Assembly: GCA_016801885.1 (NCBI GenBank)
Contig: CM028882.1
Location: forward strand, 23,701,047 to 23,765,046
Direction of reading: 5' to 3'
DNA from: Toxotes chatareus
Taxonomy: Eukaryota; Chordata; Actinopteri; Toxotidae
Length of the DNA: 64,000 bases
How positions within the stretch are numbered: the first letter of the stretch is position 1; each line of letters begins with the position of its first letter. The notes beneath the pieces were generated by a model. The model searched no databases. It was not told where the DNA came from and saw only the letters and a list, made by a program, of their open reading frames with translations. Positions 23,886 to 36,300 of the stretch are shown here, piece by piece. Both the position numbers and the translations under genes were made by a program.

Positions 23886-25898
23886 TAGTAGTGTTAGGAA
23901 AACTGTCCTGTTTTAAACCATGCAAACACAAAAGGGCTCCTCAGCCATTTACATACACAGGCATCTGTCTACACACACACATTATAAATGAACACACACA
24001 CACACACACACTCAGAGGAGAGGGGTCGTTCCTTCAGCTGCAAAGAAGCAGTCAGTTTTGATAATAGAGCTCTGTTCAGCTGAGAAACCAGAGATCGCTG
24101 ATCGGACAAGACGCCCATTCATCTGCGTGACCTCTGACCTGTTAAGCCAGGCACAGGTGACTGTGACACTGGGATACTGTTACTCACCTTTGTTTGCCTG
24201 ACATAACATTAATTCCAGTGTTTGTTGCCTGCACTTTAAAGAGTAAAATGGCTCAGAGAAAGCTTTGTGTGCGATGTGTGTGTGTGTGTGTCATTTGGAA
24301 AAAAACAGAGAAGTAGGACATTACCAGAGCAACATTGCCCATTTCATTGGTTGCAAAGGTGGTTTTACCTCCCCGAGACTCACTTAACTTTTTCCGCTGC
24401 AGCTTTAAAACCAAATGTGAAACAGTTTGTATCTTACTACCTACTTTTACAACAAAACCCAAAGGAATAGTTTGATTTTGGTTTGGCTTTAGTTTCATTC
24501 TGTCGTGAAACAACATACACCTAACACCCTTGTCCAGCTGTAGTAGTTTTATTTCTGGGGATCGGCTGAGCTCACTCTGGGATGTGGTTCTGTGTTAATG
24601 CAGCGTTGTTAGTTTTATGAAGCTGACAGGAGTAATGTACAGAGATGCACTGTGAAAGAGTTTGTCATCAAAATACAACAAAATGTCTCTTTCAATTGCG
24701 TTTTCAGTATTGTTTGGTTGACATCATACCCATATGCTCTATCAGGCTGTGGTTGAATGGACAGTACAATAAATTGTGGATTTCCGTTGCCTTTGGGGTT
24801 TTTTTATGATCATATATGACAAAAATTCACCACATAGCCCTTCACTGTATCTGAAGAGTGTGATGCAAGGTGCTGAGAAGCACGGGCGTTATAGTGGAAG
24901 TTACCAGAGCCCAACAGTGACATAAATAGTTTTTATTTTATTATTAAACATAACTCCCTCTAATCCTGAGTTTTCAGTTTAAATACTCACTGTCTGCCTG
25001 TTTTGGAAACTAATATCCTTTAGTTCTGCAAATAAAATATGATTCCAGTGAGATCTTACTTGATTTTCTTTTATGATGAAATACAGTAATCCTTTCTGAG
25101 TGCAGGTGCCAGAGTAAGACGACTTTCCTTTGGCTTATGATCAGGATATAACGAAGACCTGGAAAAACTGTGACGGAGATCATGTTGTAAAACCCCAAAG
25201 TGAAAGCTTCTCATGCTGATAACAGAAAAGACAGTGTGTTTAAGACACATCATCACTGATAAGCACTACAGATGCATGTGTACAGGCAGAGCAATGGATG
25301 CGTTAAACGGGTAAAGGGGTCCACTGAGAGCGTCCAGATGTTTGTGCTACGCCCCTGCTCAAAAGAGAGTCGCTTGCTAATTCAGGAAAGGTTTGACTTT
25401 CACTTCACTCCAGAGCTGTTTTAGTCTTCCCAGCATCTTATAACTAATTTACTGGAAGCAGTCTGGTCTCCGTGGTGTGTCTGCGCTGTAGTAAAGCCTG
25501 GAAAGTTAGAGCGTCTGCCAAAACCAAGGAAATGAAACAGAGGAACACCTTCCCAGCATTCAGCAGTCCACATCGTTTGACATTCGATGTTATAGCCTTG
25601 TAAAATCCTCATGATGACTGTAATGAGTTTAAATGTCACTTTTTCCTGTTCTTCGTGTAAACTAAGACAAATGCAACAGTGGCGCACGTGGACGCAGATA
25701 TACACACCGCCTGGCCCGCGTGTCGTGGCATGTTGTGTGTTTTTCCAGAGCCTTGGCATTCCGTTTAAAACACACACATTATTCAACAAACACATGTGGT
25801 CGATATTTATAGCCCCAAAGCTGACGTCATCTTGGCAACCAGCGCTGAGGGGCAGGATCTGAAACACCACCACTTCCTGTCTGGGAATCCTCAGCACG

Positions 25899-25916
25899 CC
25901 CCCCCCCCCCCCCCCC
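25899..25916. repeat. 18-C homopolymer
   Basis: An uninterrupted C run followed by more C-rich sequence to about 25935. The minus strand could form a G-quadruplex, the plus strand an i-motif. Confidence 0.9.
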
Positions 25917-26227
25917 ACCCCACCCTCCCCCTCCCTCATGTCCACATTTGCACTTCATTAATTTCTCTTTCTTCCAGGATGTTTTGCACATATTGTGGTT
26001 TAAGTAAAATTTTCCTCCTTGGTGATTTTTGGCATCACATACACAGAGACACACACACACACACCTCCCAGCTTCCACACACCAAAACACTCGACTGTGA
26101 GGATGGAGAGGTTTGGTAAGAAAACACGCAGAGTTGCCGAATCTTGGCATCATTGTACAGCATGCAGTTAAGTTTTAGCTTTTGCTTTTTGTTTACAGAC
26201 GTGAGGTTTAGCAGCAGCGAATCACCT

Positions 26228-26297
26228 TTGTCTTATTTTGTTTGACCAGCAGCCCAAAATCCAGATCGATCAGTCGGCTGATTGATGCAGCTCTCAT
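26228..26297 (+). repeat. Recurrent fish repeat, internally deleted copy
   Basis: GACCAGCAGCCCAAAATCCAG from the middle is joined directly to GATCAGTCGGCTGATTGATG and a GCAGCTCT end, so the centre is deleted. Confidence 0.5.
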
Positions 26298-27343
26298 TGA
26301 GACGTTACTAAAACTTTAACTGGACTCCGTCCTTTGTGTAAGAAAGCACTGGCACAGGCAGTAGGCCCAAGGACTGAAAGGCTGATGGAAATACAACTTT
26401 CAGAATGTTTGCACATATTTGTCCTTGAGGCAGTGCTGTCCAGCTGAGAGTCTCTTGGAAATGTGGTCTTCATTATGTGAAGCACCAGTGCTCGCTGTAC
26501 TGCAGCAGGCACAGGGGGCGACTGATGATTGTCAGCTTGTCAGGGTTGGACGACAGAAGACACAGGACCACAGGACCAGGTGTGGCTCTCTGTCCTGCCC
26601 TCTCGCTGTCCGAGGTCCTAAATGACTGAAGCAGTAGGCAGCTGAATGGGTGGACGGTCTGGCCGGAGAGGGGAGCCTCCCTCTGAGTCACACTGCCTTA
26701 TATGGGAAAAACATTAAGAGGCTCGAGGGCTGATGCAAACCTGGAGTAACTGTTTGTGATGAAGGGGGAAGTGAAGGCTGGACTTTCTCTCTCTGTGTCT
26801 CACACATGTGCATACTCATACAATACACACGTATTGCATCAAACATAAAGATGCACAAAGGTTACAACTGGACTATGAAGCAGTGCTGAGACTTTGCCTC
26901 CTCCTCTACTCTTTATGTGTTTGTTCAGCTTATTCTGTATATACCAGTCATTTCCCTTACACATGTACACACACACTGTACCTCTTACAATAAAAGTCTC
27001 TACCGTTTAGATGTTTACATCCTCTCCACTTGGTCTGAATAAGTTTTCCAGTCAGAAATCTGTGCTGGGAACCAACAGCAGAACCTGCTCTGACCTTAGT
27101 TTAAAAAGCTGCAGGACTGAGGAATGATGACCTCATAGAGTAAGTTATGGAAAATGCCCTAATTGCAGCTGCAGGGCAAACAGTCCGTCCCACATTAACA
27201 GTAATGAGGTTTAAGCTCTCAGTCGGGAGGAAGGCGATGTTTGACGCGAACGGTCTGAGGAGTGTTTTTACTTCCTTGTAATGGAGATATTAGATGACTC
27301 AGATTCAGTGTAACAGCTTCCCTGTCCTTCTTCACAGACTGGT

Positions 27344-27358
27344 ATGATGGACAGATAG
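27344..27358 (+). other. Short upstream ORF in the atp8b5 leader
   Basis: Within the exon that begins at 27338 (acceptor TTCTTCACAG), two adjacent ATGs open a four-codon frame (Met-Met-Asp-Arg-stop) that ends 18 nt before the main ATG at 27377. A terminating uORF this close could lower initiation at the main start. The effect is inferred, not shown. Confidence 0.45.
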
Positions 27359-27376
27359 CAGAAGGAGGAAGGCAAG

Positions 27377-30300
27377 ATGTCTTTCTTTGGCCTGGACTGT
27401 GTCAGGAAGAAAGAGAGAGGTAAGCCGTGACCAGATGGATTCTCAGATTTTCAGATATCATCAGATGTCATAATATTTAGCTTCTGTAATTTAGCTTCTG
27501 CCTTTTTACTGAACTTCAAAATTACAAAACACTGAATTAGTAACAGTATGTTGATATTTTTGTGTACTTTGTGAAAGTGAGTGAAAATTAATAATTTCTT
27601 TTCATATCAGAGCTGGACAGGAAGCTCCGTGCCAACGACAGAGAATACAACCTGCCCTTTAAATATGCAGTAAGTATTATTATGTGTATCTACTGTTTAT
27701 GTGAGTGTTGTTGACGTCCTGCTTTCACTCAGGCACACAGCCAACAATTTAAGGCCCCATTGTCCACCAAAACTGACAGCGGATACACCCCACTTACCTT
27801 TCAGACAAAACAGTCTACCGCATTTTGTCTGTTCAGATATTTCCGAGAGAAACTCTCCTCCCCAGTGTGTGTCTTGTTGTTTGAGCGTCTGGACCTTATC
27901 AGGAGACGTAAGCCAAAGAGTTGAAGTCACCGCTGGGTGAAACCCACTCTCCTCGGTTTGTTCACTCTGCTGCTGCTGTCAAGGTCAAAACTTTCTATCA
28001 CTACAATATTAATTTTTCAGGAAGCAAAACAGATGTTGGCTAACGTGTTATAGCTTTATAACCACATGATTTGATGTGTGAAATTTTAAAATTAGCCCAA
28101 AAATAACACTAAACCATTCTATAGCTGAGCAAACAACAGCAGCAGGAGTTCAGCAGACATCCAACAAGAAGTGCTACCTCTCAATGGAAAAGTAGTTTCC
28201 ATAAAAAAATACACATAGACACATATATTTCAGTGTACTTTATATCCTAATGCATTAATTTTTTACAAACTGTAGGTACATTTACAAAGACACACACATA
28301 ATTCAACTTTATAAGAATAATCACAGAGTAATTTATTTCCCCTAATCCTTTAATATTCCTTTTAACTTTTAGCTGGTTAAAATGATTCTCCAGACAACTT
28401 CACAGGGGTAAAACTAGTGGGAAAATACCAAAAAGCATGTAAACACTCATTTGCGCTGCTTGTGTACATTAAACATTTACAGCCGGAACAAAATCTTCAG
28501 TTTGTGGGCGGTGTTGTTAGTAAAGAGGTCCAGAGATAAAGTGACGCGGGAGTCTCAGACTTGGCTGGCCAGAGCTCTCAGCGTCCTGATAAGACGCACC
28601 TGGCACTGAGCAAATGCCTCCCACCTGATCACACTCTCATGAAGTCAAACATCTGCAGAGAACTCACTGGGATTCTTCACAAAACACAATAAAACCCCCG
28701 AGAGTCTTAATGAAGGATTTTATTACGGATTCCCATGTAGATTTCGAACGTAAGGGGAATTCTGAATATGTTCTGAGGATCTCGAAGCTGCTCTGTCGTT
28801 CTGTTTTGGTCGTTGGAGAACCTGAGATTAACCTCAATGTCCTAGAGCAGGCAAATAAAGAGTTTTTATTTTACCCTGAGATGTGTTGTCCTGTCCCTTC
28901 TTCTCAGAGCTGCTGCAGTTTGACATTAAACTATTCCTTACAAAGCTATTGTCAAATTGTCATGTGATCAGCACAACAATATGTATACAACAGAAACAAA
29001 GCAGATGAACTACCTGAGAATGAAATATTTATTGTTATTCTTTCCTGGTTCCATTTATATCACTGAGGGGAGACTAAATATCCGAAGCTACTCTGAGTAT
29101 AACTCAAACAATTAACATCCTCCAAAAGGACATGATCAGCCTTTCCTAGAGACTTTCAACAAGAACTGCAACAAGAACTTTTTTTCCTCACTTTTATGTA
29201 TTATCAGTTTTTATAATTCTATGTTTTCATTCCAGGTGACAGACATTACATTATAATCTGTGAAACAACAGCTGAAGCCAGTTTTTCTCCTTTTAAACAC
29301 ACTACAAGAAACTATATTTAGCTCGTTTTCAGAAATCGTCCCAACAAACAACCTACAGTGAGGAAAAACTTGTTAGATAAAGTTTTTAGGGGAAAACTGT
29401 TTGTAGATGAACCACAGTTGAAGCTTAAAACATGCTTTGTTTAGTGAGGCGGAGGTCGTACTTTCATTATGGTTGTTAGTCCTAAAGATACACTTGTAAT
29501 AAAACAGCCACAAGTTGAAACAGCCTCCCTGTGGAGAAGTGTATTAACTCAGCCACGGGGAGGTCAAAGGTCAGACATCAGCGTTAGCTACACAACAAGA
29601 GCAACAGCACCAGGGCTGGGAGGAATTCAGCGTGAGTTTTGGTTCTGTCACTGTCACAAGCTAAGAATCCACAAACCCTCATCTATCTGCCTGTCTGCCT
29701 GCCTGTCTGTCTGTCTGTCTGCCTGTCTGTCTGCCTGCCTGTCTGCCTGCCTGCCTGCCTGTCTGTCTGTCTGTCTGCACGGAGACACCAACACTTACAT
29801 TACATGACAGTTTGAATATATATATGGAAAAAATATACGCCCCCTATATATATCTATATATGTATATGTATATGTAATGTCATGTAATATTATTTTGTTT
29901 TGTGGATATATATACAGTATATATATATATGTATATATCACACAGACTAAACCACCATGCAGGGTGTCAGCGTTTATTTTTCCACTGGTGGTTGACAGTC
30001 TGCGCTGTGGCCACCTTACGCCCGCCCTCCCCTCTGGCTGTTTTAATTGTTTGTTTGTTGGTCTAACAGAAAAAGTTTTGAGTAATTTCACATGTTTATT
30101 TTTGTTTGGATGGCAAGTGTTTCTCTAGAATTTAGGAGACTGAATGTTCTCATACAACTTTTTTTTTTAACTATATGGTGTCTAAGAAAACCAAAACAAA
30201 ACCCCAAACAAACTGTTTTTAGTTATTATTTTTAATACGTATTTTTACCAGGCTAAAGGTTGTTGATGGAGTGACAACAAAAGGAAAAACTACATATTTT

Positions 30301-33300
30301 ATTATAAAAAATATCTAAATGCATCCTCTACTTCTACTTTTAGGGATATCTTTGTCAAGTTTTGATCAGACGTAAGTTACAGGATCTTCTCTGTGAGGGA
30401 GAGCGTGTGTCTGTTGGTTTCCTCTGAGTGATGCTTATTTAGCACGTTAACCACCTACACACAAGAAACCACAACCTAATTTATAGGTTCCTCTAAAATT
30501 AAGTGAGAACCAGTAAGCACGCCTGAGTTTCTCACTGAAACACAAAGCTAGGAATATTTCAGAAAATGTCCATTTTGTAAGTCGCAACATACTCAGTTCT
30601 TTCTCCCCCCTCTCCCACACCTCTCCCAGACAAACGCCATCAAGACCTCCAAGTATAACTTCTTCACCTTCCTACCTCTCAACCTGTTCGAGCAGTTCCA
30701 GAGGATCGCAAACGCCTACTTCCTTTTTCTACTGGTGCTCCAGGTGAGGGGAAACAAATCCGCACACATGCTGTACAGGCAACGCTTCCATCCAACGCTT
30801 CCATCCAACTGTCAAGCAAATTTCATGCAAACATTTGAAATGTCTCAGAAAATGAAATGCAAGTTCGACCCTTTTCTCTCAGGTTGGCTGACGACAAACT
30901 GAATGTCCGACCCAAGAAAAGATTCAGAAAGAATTTTTTATTATGCTGAAATGATTAGGTGATTAATGAATTAGTTGACTGGCAGAAAATTTACTGTGAA
31001 AAATTTGATAAGTGATTGGTCATTTTGGATATTAATTCTTTTTTTCATGGTCAGAGCAGTCAGATAATGATAGAAAATCAGACCTAAGACAGTAAGAGTG
31101 AAAACTATTAATTAAGTACACGGGTGTATTGAAATTTATATCCCGTTTTTTGTGGAGACTTCCCCACTTTACGTAACAATAATTCATAGTAACATAATTA
31201 ACATCAAGTATCATTAACTGGACCGAGATAACTAGAAAAACATTGGCACACTGGTCTGGTACTTAGAGGTTAGGATATACTTGTAGTTTACAGGTGAAAC
31301 ATTAAAAAAAAAACCTTTGTAAGTTAAATTTACTCTCACACGTACACAACACATCCACGGTTCTCACAGTGAACTTGTACGGTAACTAAACAGGATATGG
31401 ACGAATCAAGTGCTATGAGATTAAGGAAGTGCAATATCCAGTACAGGAAATTGCCTCATCGTGCTAAACAGTCACGTTGCACCACAGAGGTTGTCTGCAG
31501 TGGCTGCTCTGCTGACAGTTACAGAGGAGTTGCAGCACTGCAGCAGTTTTAAATGAATAGCACACAACATTTTCATGTTTTTTCCATGTAAATAAATGAG
31601 CATTGTGCCTATTTATGTATCTGAATATGGCTGATACAACACTACCTTGTACATTTAATAAAACAACAACAACATTGTTCTATGGCTTCAATTTTAAACT
31701 AAATCTAATTAAAACGTGGGAAAACAAAAGTGGATAAAATAAACAGTAATATTGTGCGGTATAGACTTTATAGTCCAAGTTAAATGCCTACACACAAATA
31801 TATTGACACAGTATATTGATACGAAAACTTTAGAAAAACTTATTTCATGTTTCCTTGTAGACAATAATGTTGTCTACAGTATTGTTGAGCTTGTTTTGTC
31901 GTGTTCCTCAGAACTAGTTTAAACTGTGTTCATTTTGTTCACATCTTCACTTTCTGAAAATGTTTTAGAACCATTTTTAAAAGTATTTGATTTTCAGAGT
32001 ACACACGTATGTCTTCAAGTTTAGGTTTTCCTTAATTAACATAATGCACACACTAACACGCACAGTCGGCTTTTGTATTTCCTTTGAAGATACACCCACG
32101 GCTCGCCACTCTCTTCCAACTTGTTCGTCTGTTCAGAAAAATTTAAATGTCATTTTTATTTTGTAGAGTTATTTGTGCGATCCTGCGTTGTTCTTCTTGA
32201 TTTTAGAAGTCACATCATGTCTGTTGTCATCTGCATATTTTCTTTATCTTACTTCTCTCTTGGTCTTGAAGACTTTCGGTCTCCCACATGAACAATCTGC
32301 ACTTCCTCTGTGTTTTTTTCACTTGTTTTTGTATCCAAAGATGAACTTAAATTACAGTTTATTAAGGTCTGTGTGTGTGTGTGTTTGTCTTCTTCAGGTG
32401 ATTCCTCAAATCTCCTCTCTGTCCTGGTTCACCACTGTTGTGCCTCTGGTCCTCGTGCTGTCAGTCACTGCTGCCAAGGACGCCACAGATGATATCGTAA
32501 GCATATTCGAAAAAGAACTTCACCTTAAACACTGTAAAATGATCCACTTAGGTAATTAGAAATCCCTAAAAGGTCTCCTGCTCACACGGACGGTAAACAC
32601 TTAACCACTTGCCAATTTTGTCCAGTAGAGCAAAGTTTATTTATTTTATCTGACGTTCATTTGTGCGGGGACAAGTATATGTAGCATTAGCCAACGCCAC
32701 ATACCACAGCAGATTTACAAGATACTAGGTGGGCCTTTAAAATGCATAAAACTCATAAACAAAATACAGAGAGCAGCACAAACAAACAAACAAGATGGCT
32801 GACAAAAAGAGAGAAGGCCAGAAGGCCTCAATTCTACAGTGAATGAACAGTAAGAAAATAAAAAGGCAACATGGTGTGTGTGTGTGTGTGTGTGTGTGCT
32901 GCAGTGAAGTTCAGACAGCTGATCAAAATTTCTGACATGCCAGGAATCCATCCGATTGTCCACGAGCCAGATCGTTCTGGCATCACGACCTCCTCAAACC
33001 GCACAACAAAACCGATCTGGCAAAAAATCAGCCCTTTGTCTCTCGGGGGCGACGAATCTAGGACTAAAAATTCTGGCTGTATCAGTGTCTGCCCGGTTTT
33101 TGATTTTACTCCACAGATCCGCTCCTCTGGTCAGTCACCTGAAAAATAAAATAATAACACATTTACCAGCTTAACAGCAAAGGGAGGCAAACTGCCCTGG
33201 TGGTAGTCTGAAATATGGCCCCTGCTGTGTATCATCAGAACAGTGTATGGACCCAGCACTTGTACAAACAGACACATCAAGTTATGTTGCTAATAATCAG

Positions 33301-36300
33301 CATTTCCTTTTTTGACTGTGGGAAAGGCAGTTTCACTAACATCAGCGGTCAGATGCAAAACACCTGACACTGGTGATCTCATTTTCAGTAACCTTTGTCA
33401 CATTGCTGTATTCAGAGTCAGAGATAAAACATATGTGTTTGTTTGTTCGAGCAAGCGTTTGTCATCCTGCCTAATGTCACATTAAAGTTGCAGTGGCTTG
33501 ATTTAAGCACATTTTAACCCTTGTTCGAGCTCAGGCTGCTGTTTTGTTGACAGTATTTCAGGACGCTTTTTGTCAAAAAGAAACCTGAAAATCTGAAAAT
33601 GAGCAAACCACGATAAACTGCTTTCACTTTTTTTGTTGTTGAGAAATTGGTCCCTTTTCTGTAAAATGATTGTTGCACAGTTTCATCAGCCAGGTTTGTG
33701 AAATGTTGCGGGGTAGTTCTGGTTTATTGATGTAAAAAAAAGAAGCAGGTCATCTGGGAGTTAACCCAGATGACGCAACAACAAAAAATCCCGTCTCTGC
33801 AGACTTACACCTACAGTACTTTATGTCACAGCTGACTTTTAGTGTAAGGTCAGAAATAAACTTTTTTTTTTTGTTAATGGACAAACTGTTTTTTTTTCCT
33901 TTTTTCTTTCATCGCTTTGCGAGAAGCGAGACAGAACAAAATGTACCTCTACAACAATGAAAGGAAAATGAGTTTTCATTTCAGCTGTAAACCAAACAAA
34001 TGCCTGCATTTGTGTGTGTGTGTGTGTGGTGCTCAATAACCTTATGCCAGTCCACCTAGAGGAAATAACTGATGTAATGGGTTAAACATTAGCCCAACAT
34101 GGAGAACAGGAGTCCTTTTGTGGGGCATCGGTGGCGATCCTGAACGGTCCTCGTCACCGGTGCCCATCTGTTCCTTCAGTGACGTCCCTAAAGGCCTGAT
34201 CTTATGGGGGACGCAGTAATTCGAGACTGACCGTGTACAAATTCAGAAATAACTGTCTCGCTGTTGAGAAAGCTGCAGTGACAGTGACAGTTTTGCAAGC
34301 TATCGCCTACTGACCTGCAGTAATGTAGAAATTTAGATTTGGTAACTAAAGTTATAAACCTGTGATCACAATACATTTCATTTCTGCATTTCTTTCTCAA
34401 GGTAATTTGATAAATTTAGATATTTTTTGGGAGATTTTGCATCAAGCCTCATTTTGTATTGGTTTCACAGTTAGAGGGTAATTATTAACCACTTTTGTGG
34501 CTCCAGATCTGAAGCCAAGGTGACGCAAGATAATTTTGAGAAGTCACAAGATGATTAACAGAAGAAGGAAGCAGGAAAAAATGATTAATGCCACAAAGAT
34601 TTATGATTATTATGTCCTTATTATGTCCGACAATCTTTGATTTCTTCTTAAAAAAAAAAAAAACGCTTAATTTAGTGGATGTAACTGATGACAAAGGGGT
34701 TGCGTGTGTTTTATTTTGAGCAGTTACAAGACAACACAGAGAGGTTTTTAAAAAGGTCAAAGGTCTAATCCAGTTGAAAATACCTCTGATGTCTTTTCTC
34801 ACACCTCTGCAGTCTGATAGTTGATAAGTGATTAATTTAAAGGGAATTTTTGGTCTGAACAAATCAGCGATTCAGTCATCAGGTGGAGTTTCTTGTCATC
34901 TCATATGACTCAGTGTTGCCGTTGTCTTTTTTTTTTTTTTTTTTTTCAGAATCGTCACAGGAGCGACAATCAAGTCAACAACCGAAAAGCTCAAGTCCTT
35001 ATTGATAGAAAGTAAGTTTGTATGTGAACATAGAAGTTTGTTCGTGTGCAGTGAATCATGGGAAAGGCACCTGTGCTTAAACACACACACACACATTCAA
35101 ATCAAGCATACCTCGCATATTTAAAATGACAGACATCAGGTCAACAGGATGCAAAACAAGCACCATCCTGCAGCTGCTTCCTGTGGCTGTACTGCAGAGA
35201 ATTTAGATTATTTAGCACACAAGGAATAAACAGATGGGTAAAAATACAGGAACATACAATAAAAATGTACATGAGAGCTTGTCTCTAAACAGAGGAACTG
35301 AAAGTCATACTGTGGGGACCAAACGTCAAATGACTGGACACCAGAAAATTTATTTTATTTATCTCCCTCAGTGAAGGTTGTTTCAAAACCCATCACCACA
35401 TTGTCCGATATAGAATTCTGCTGTTGAAATAACTAATAATTAATAGTAATATAATACACTCACCAAGCACTTTATTAGGAACACCTGTGCACCTGCTCAT
35501 TGCAGTCGTCCCTGTTCCACATTCCAAACATCCACTTTACCAGCCTGTGTCCTGTTCTCAGACTACGGAGCGAGAAATGGATGGACGTCCAGGTGGGAGA
35601 CATCATCAAGCTGGAAAACAACCAGTTTGTCACCGTAAGTTAATGGAAAATAAAACATTCTCCCCGTTCCGTTTTATTGTGCATTCTCCAACAGATTTCA
35701 CCTGTAGTTACATGCAGGGACTCTTTGATAGAAACTTTAATAAATAACAATAATAAATAAATTTTTAAAAATCCCTTTGTCCCCCTGTCATTTCAGGCTG
35801 ACCTCCTGTTGCTCTCCAGCAGTGAGCCACTCAACCTGGTGTACATCGAGACAGCAGAGCTGGATGGGTTAGTCTCTTTATTTTGTGTTTGCGTGTTTAA
35901 CATAGAGATTTTGCAAAAACAGGGATTCATACTGTTATTCGTTGTCTCTCGTTTTGTGTTCACCCTGTCTTCATCCCCTCCTCATCCCTATCACTTTCTC
36001 ATCCATCATCTCTTCTTCATCTCTTCTCCTCCTCCTCCTCAGAGAAACTAACCTGAAGGTGAGGCAGGCCCTGCCAGTGACGGGAGACCTCGGAGACGTT
36101 ATCGAAAAGCTGGCAGATTTCAACGGTACAAGTGCAAGAAATACAACGATCCCATAAATCCTACGTATATATGAGCTTTAATGGTTGGTTTGTTATTCTG
36201 TGCGCCATCTACATCAACCACTGTGTCGCCTCTCTGTCCCTCAAGGCGAGGTACGCTGTGAACCCCCCAACAACCGCCTCGACCGCTTCACAGGAACACT

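Larger units (their letters stand above)
17129..27337 (+). other. Probable first intron of atp8b5 (non-coding)
   Basis: No exon was recognised in these 10 kb. The segment holds three or four copies of the recurrent fish repeat, a second repeat family carrying a perfect DR1 site (23350-23505), a 24-T run (21271-21294), an 18-C run (25899-25916) and short CA arrays. The assignment as an intron depends on the candidate first exon ending at 17128. Confidence 0.45.

Noticed and set aside
32871..33149. 92-codon frame in an atp8b5 intron
   Set aside because: It starts in a GT array, matches no part of the flippase, and inserting it would break the otherwise perfect exon phases.
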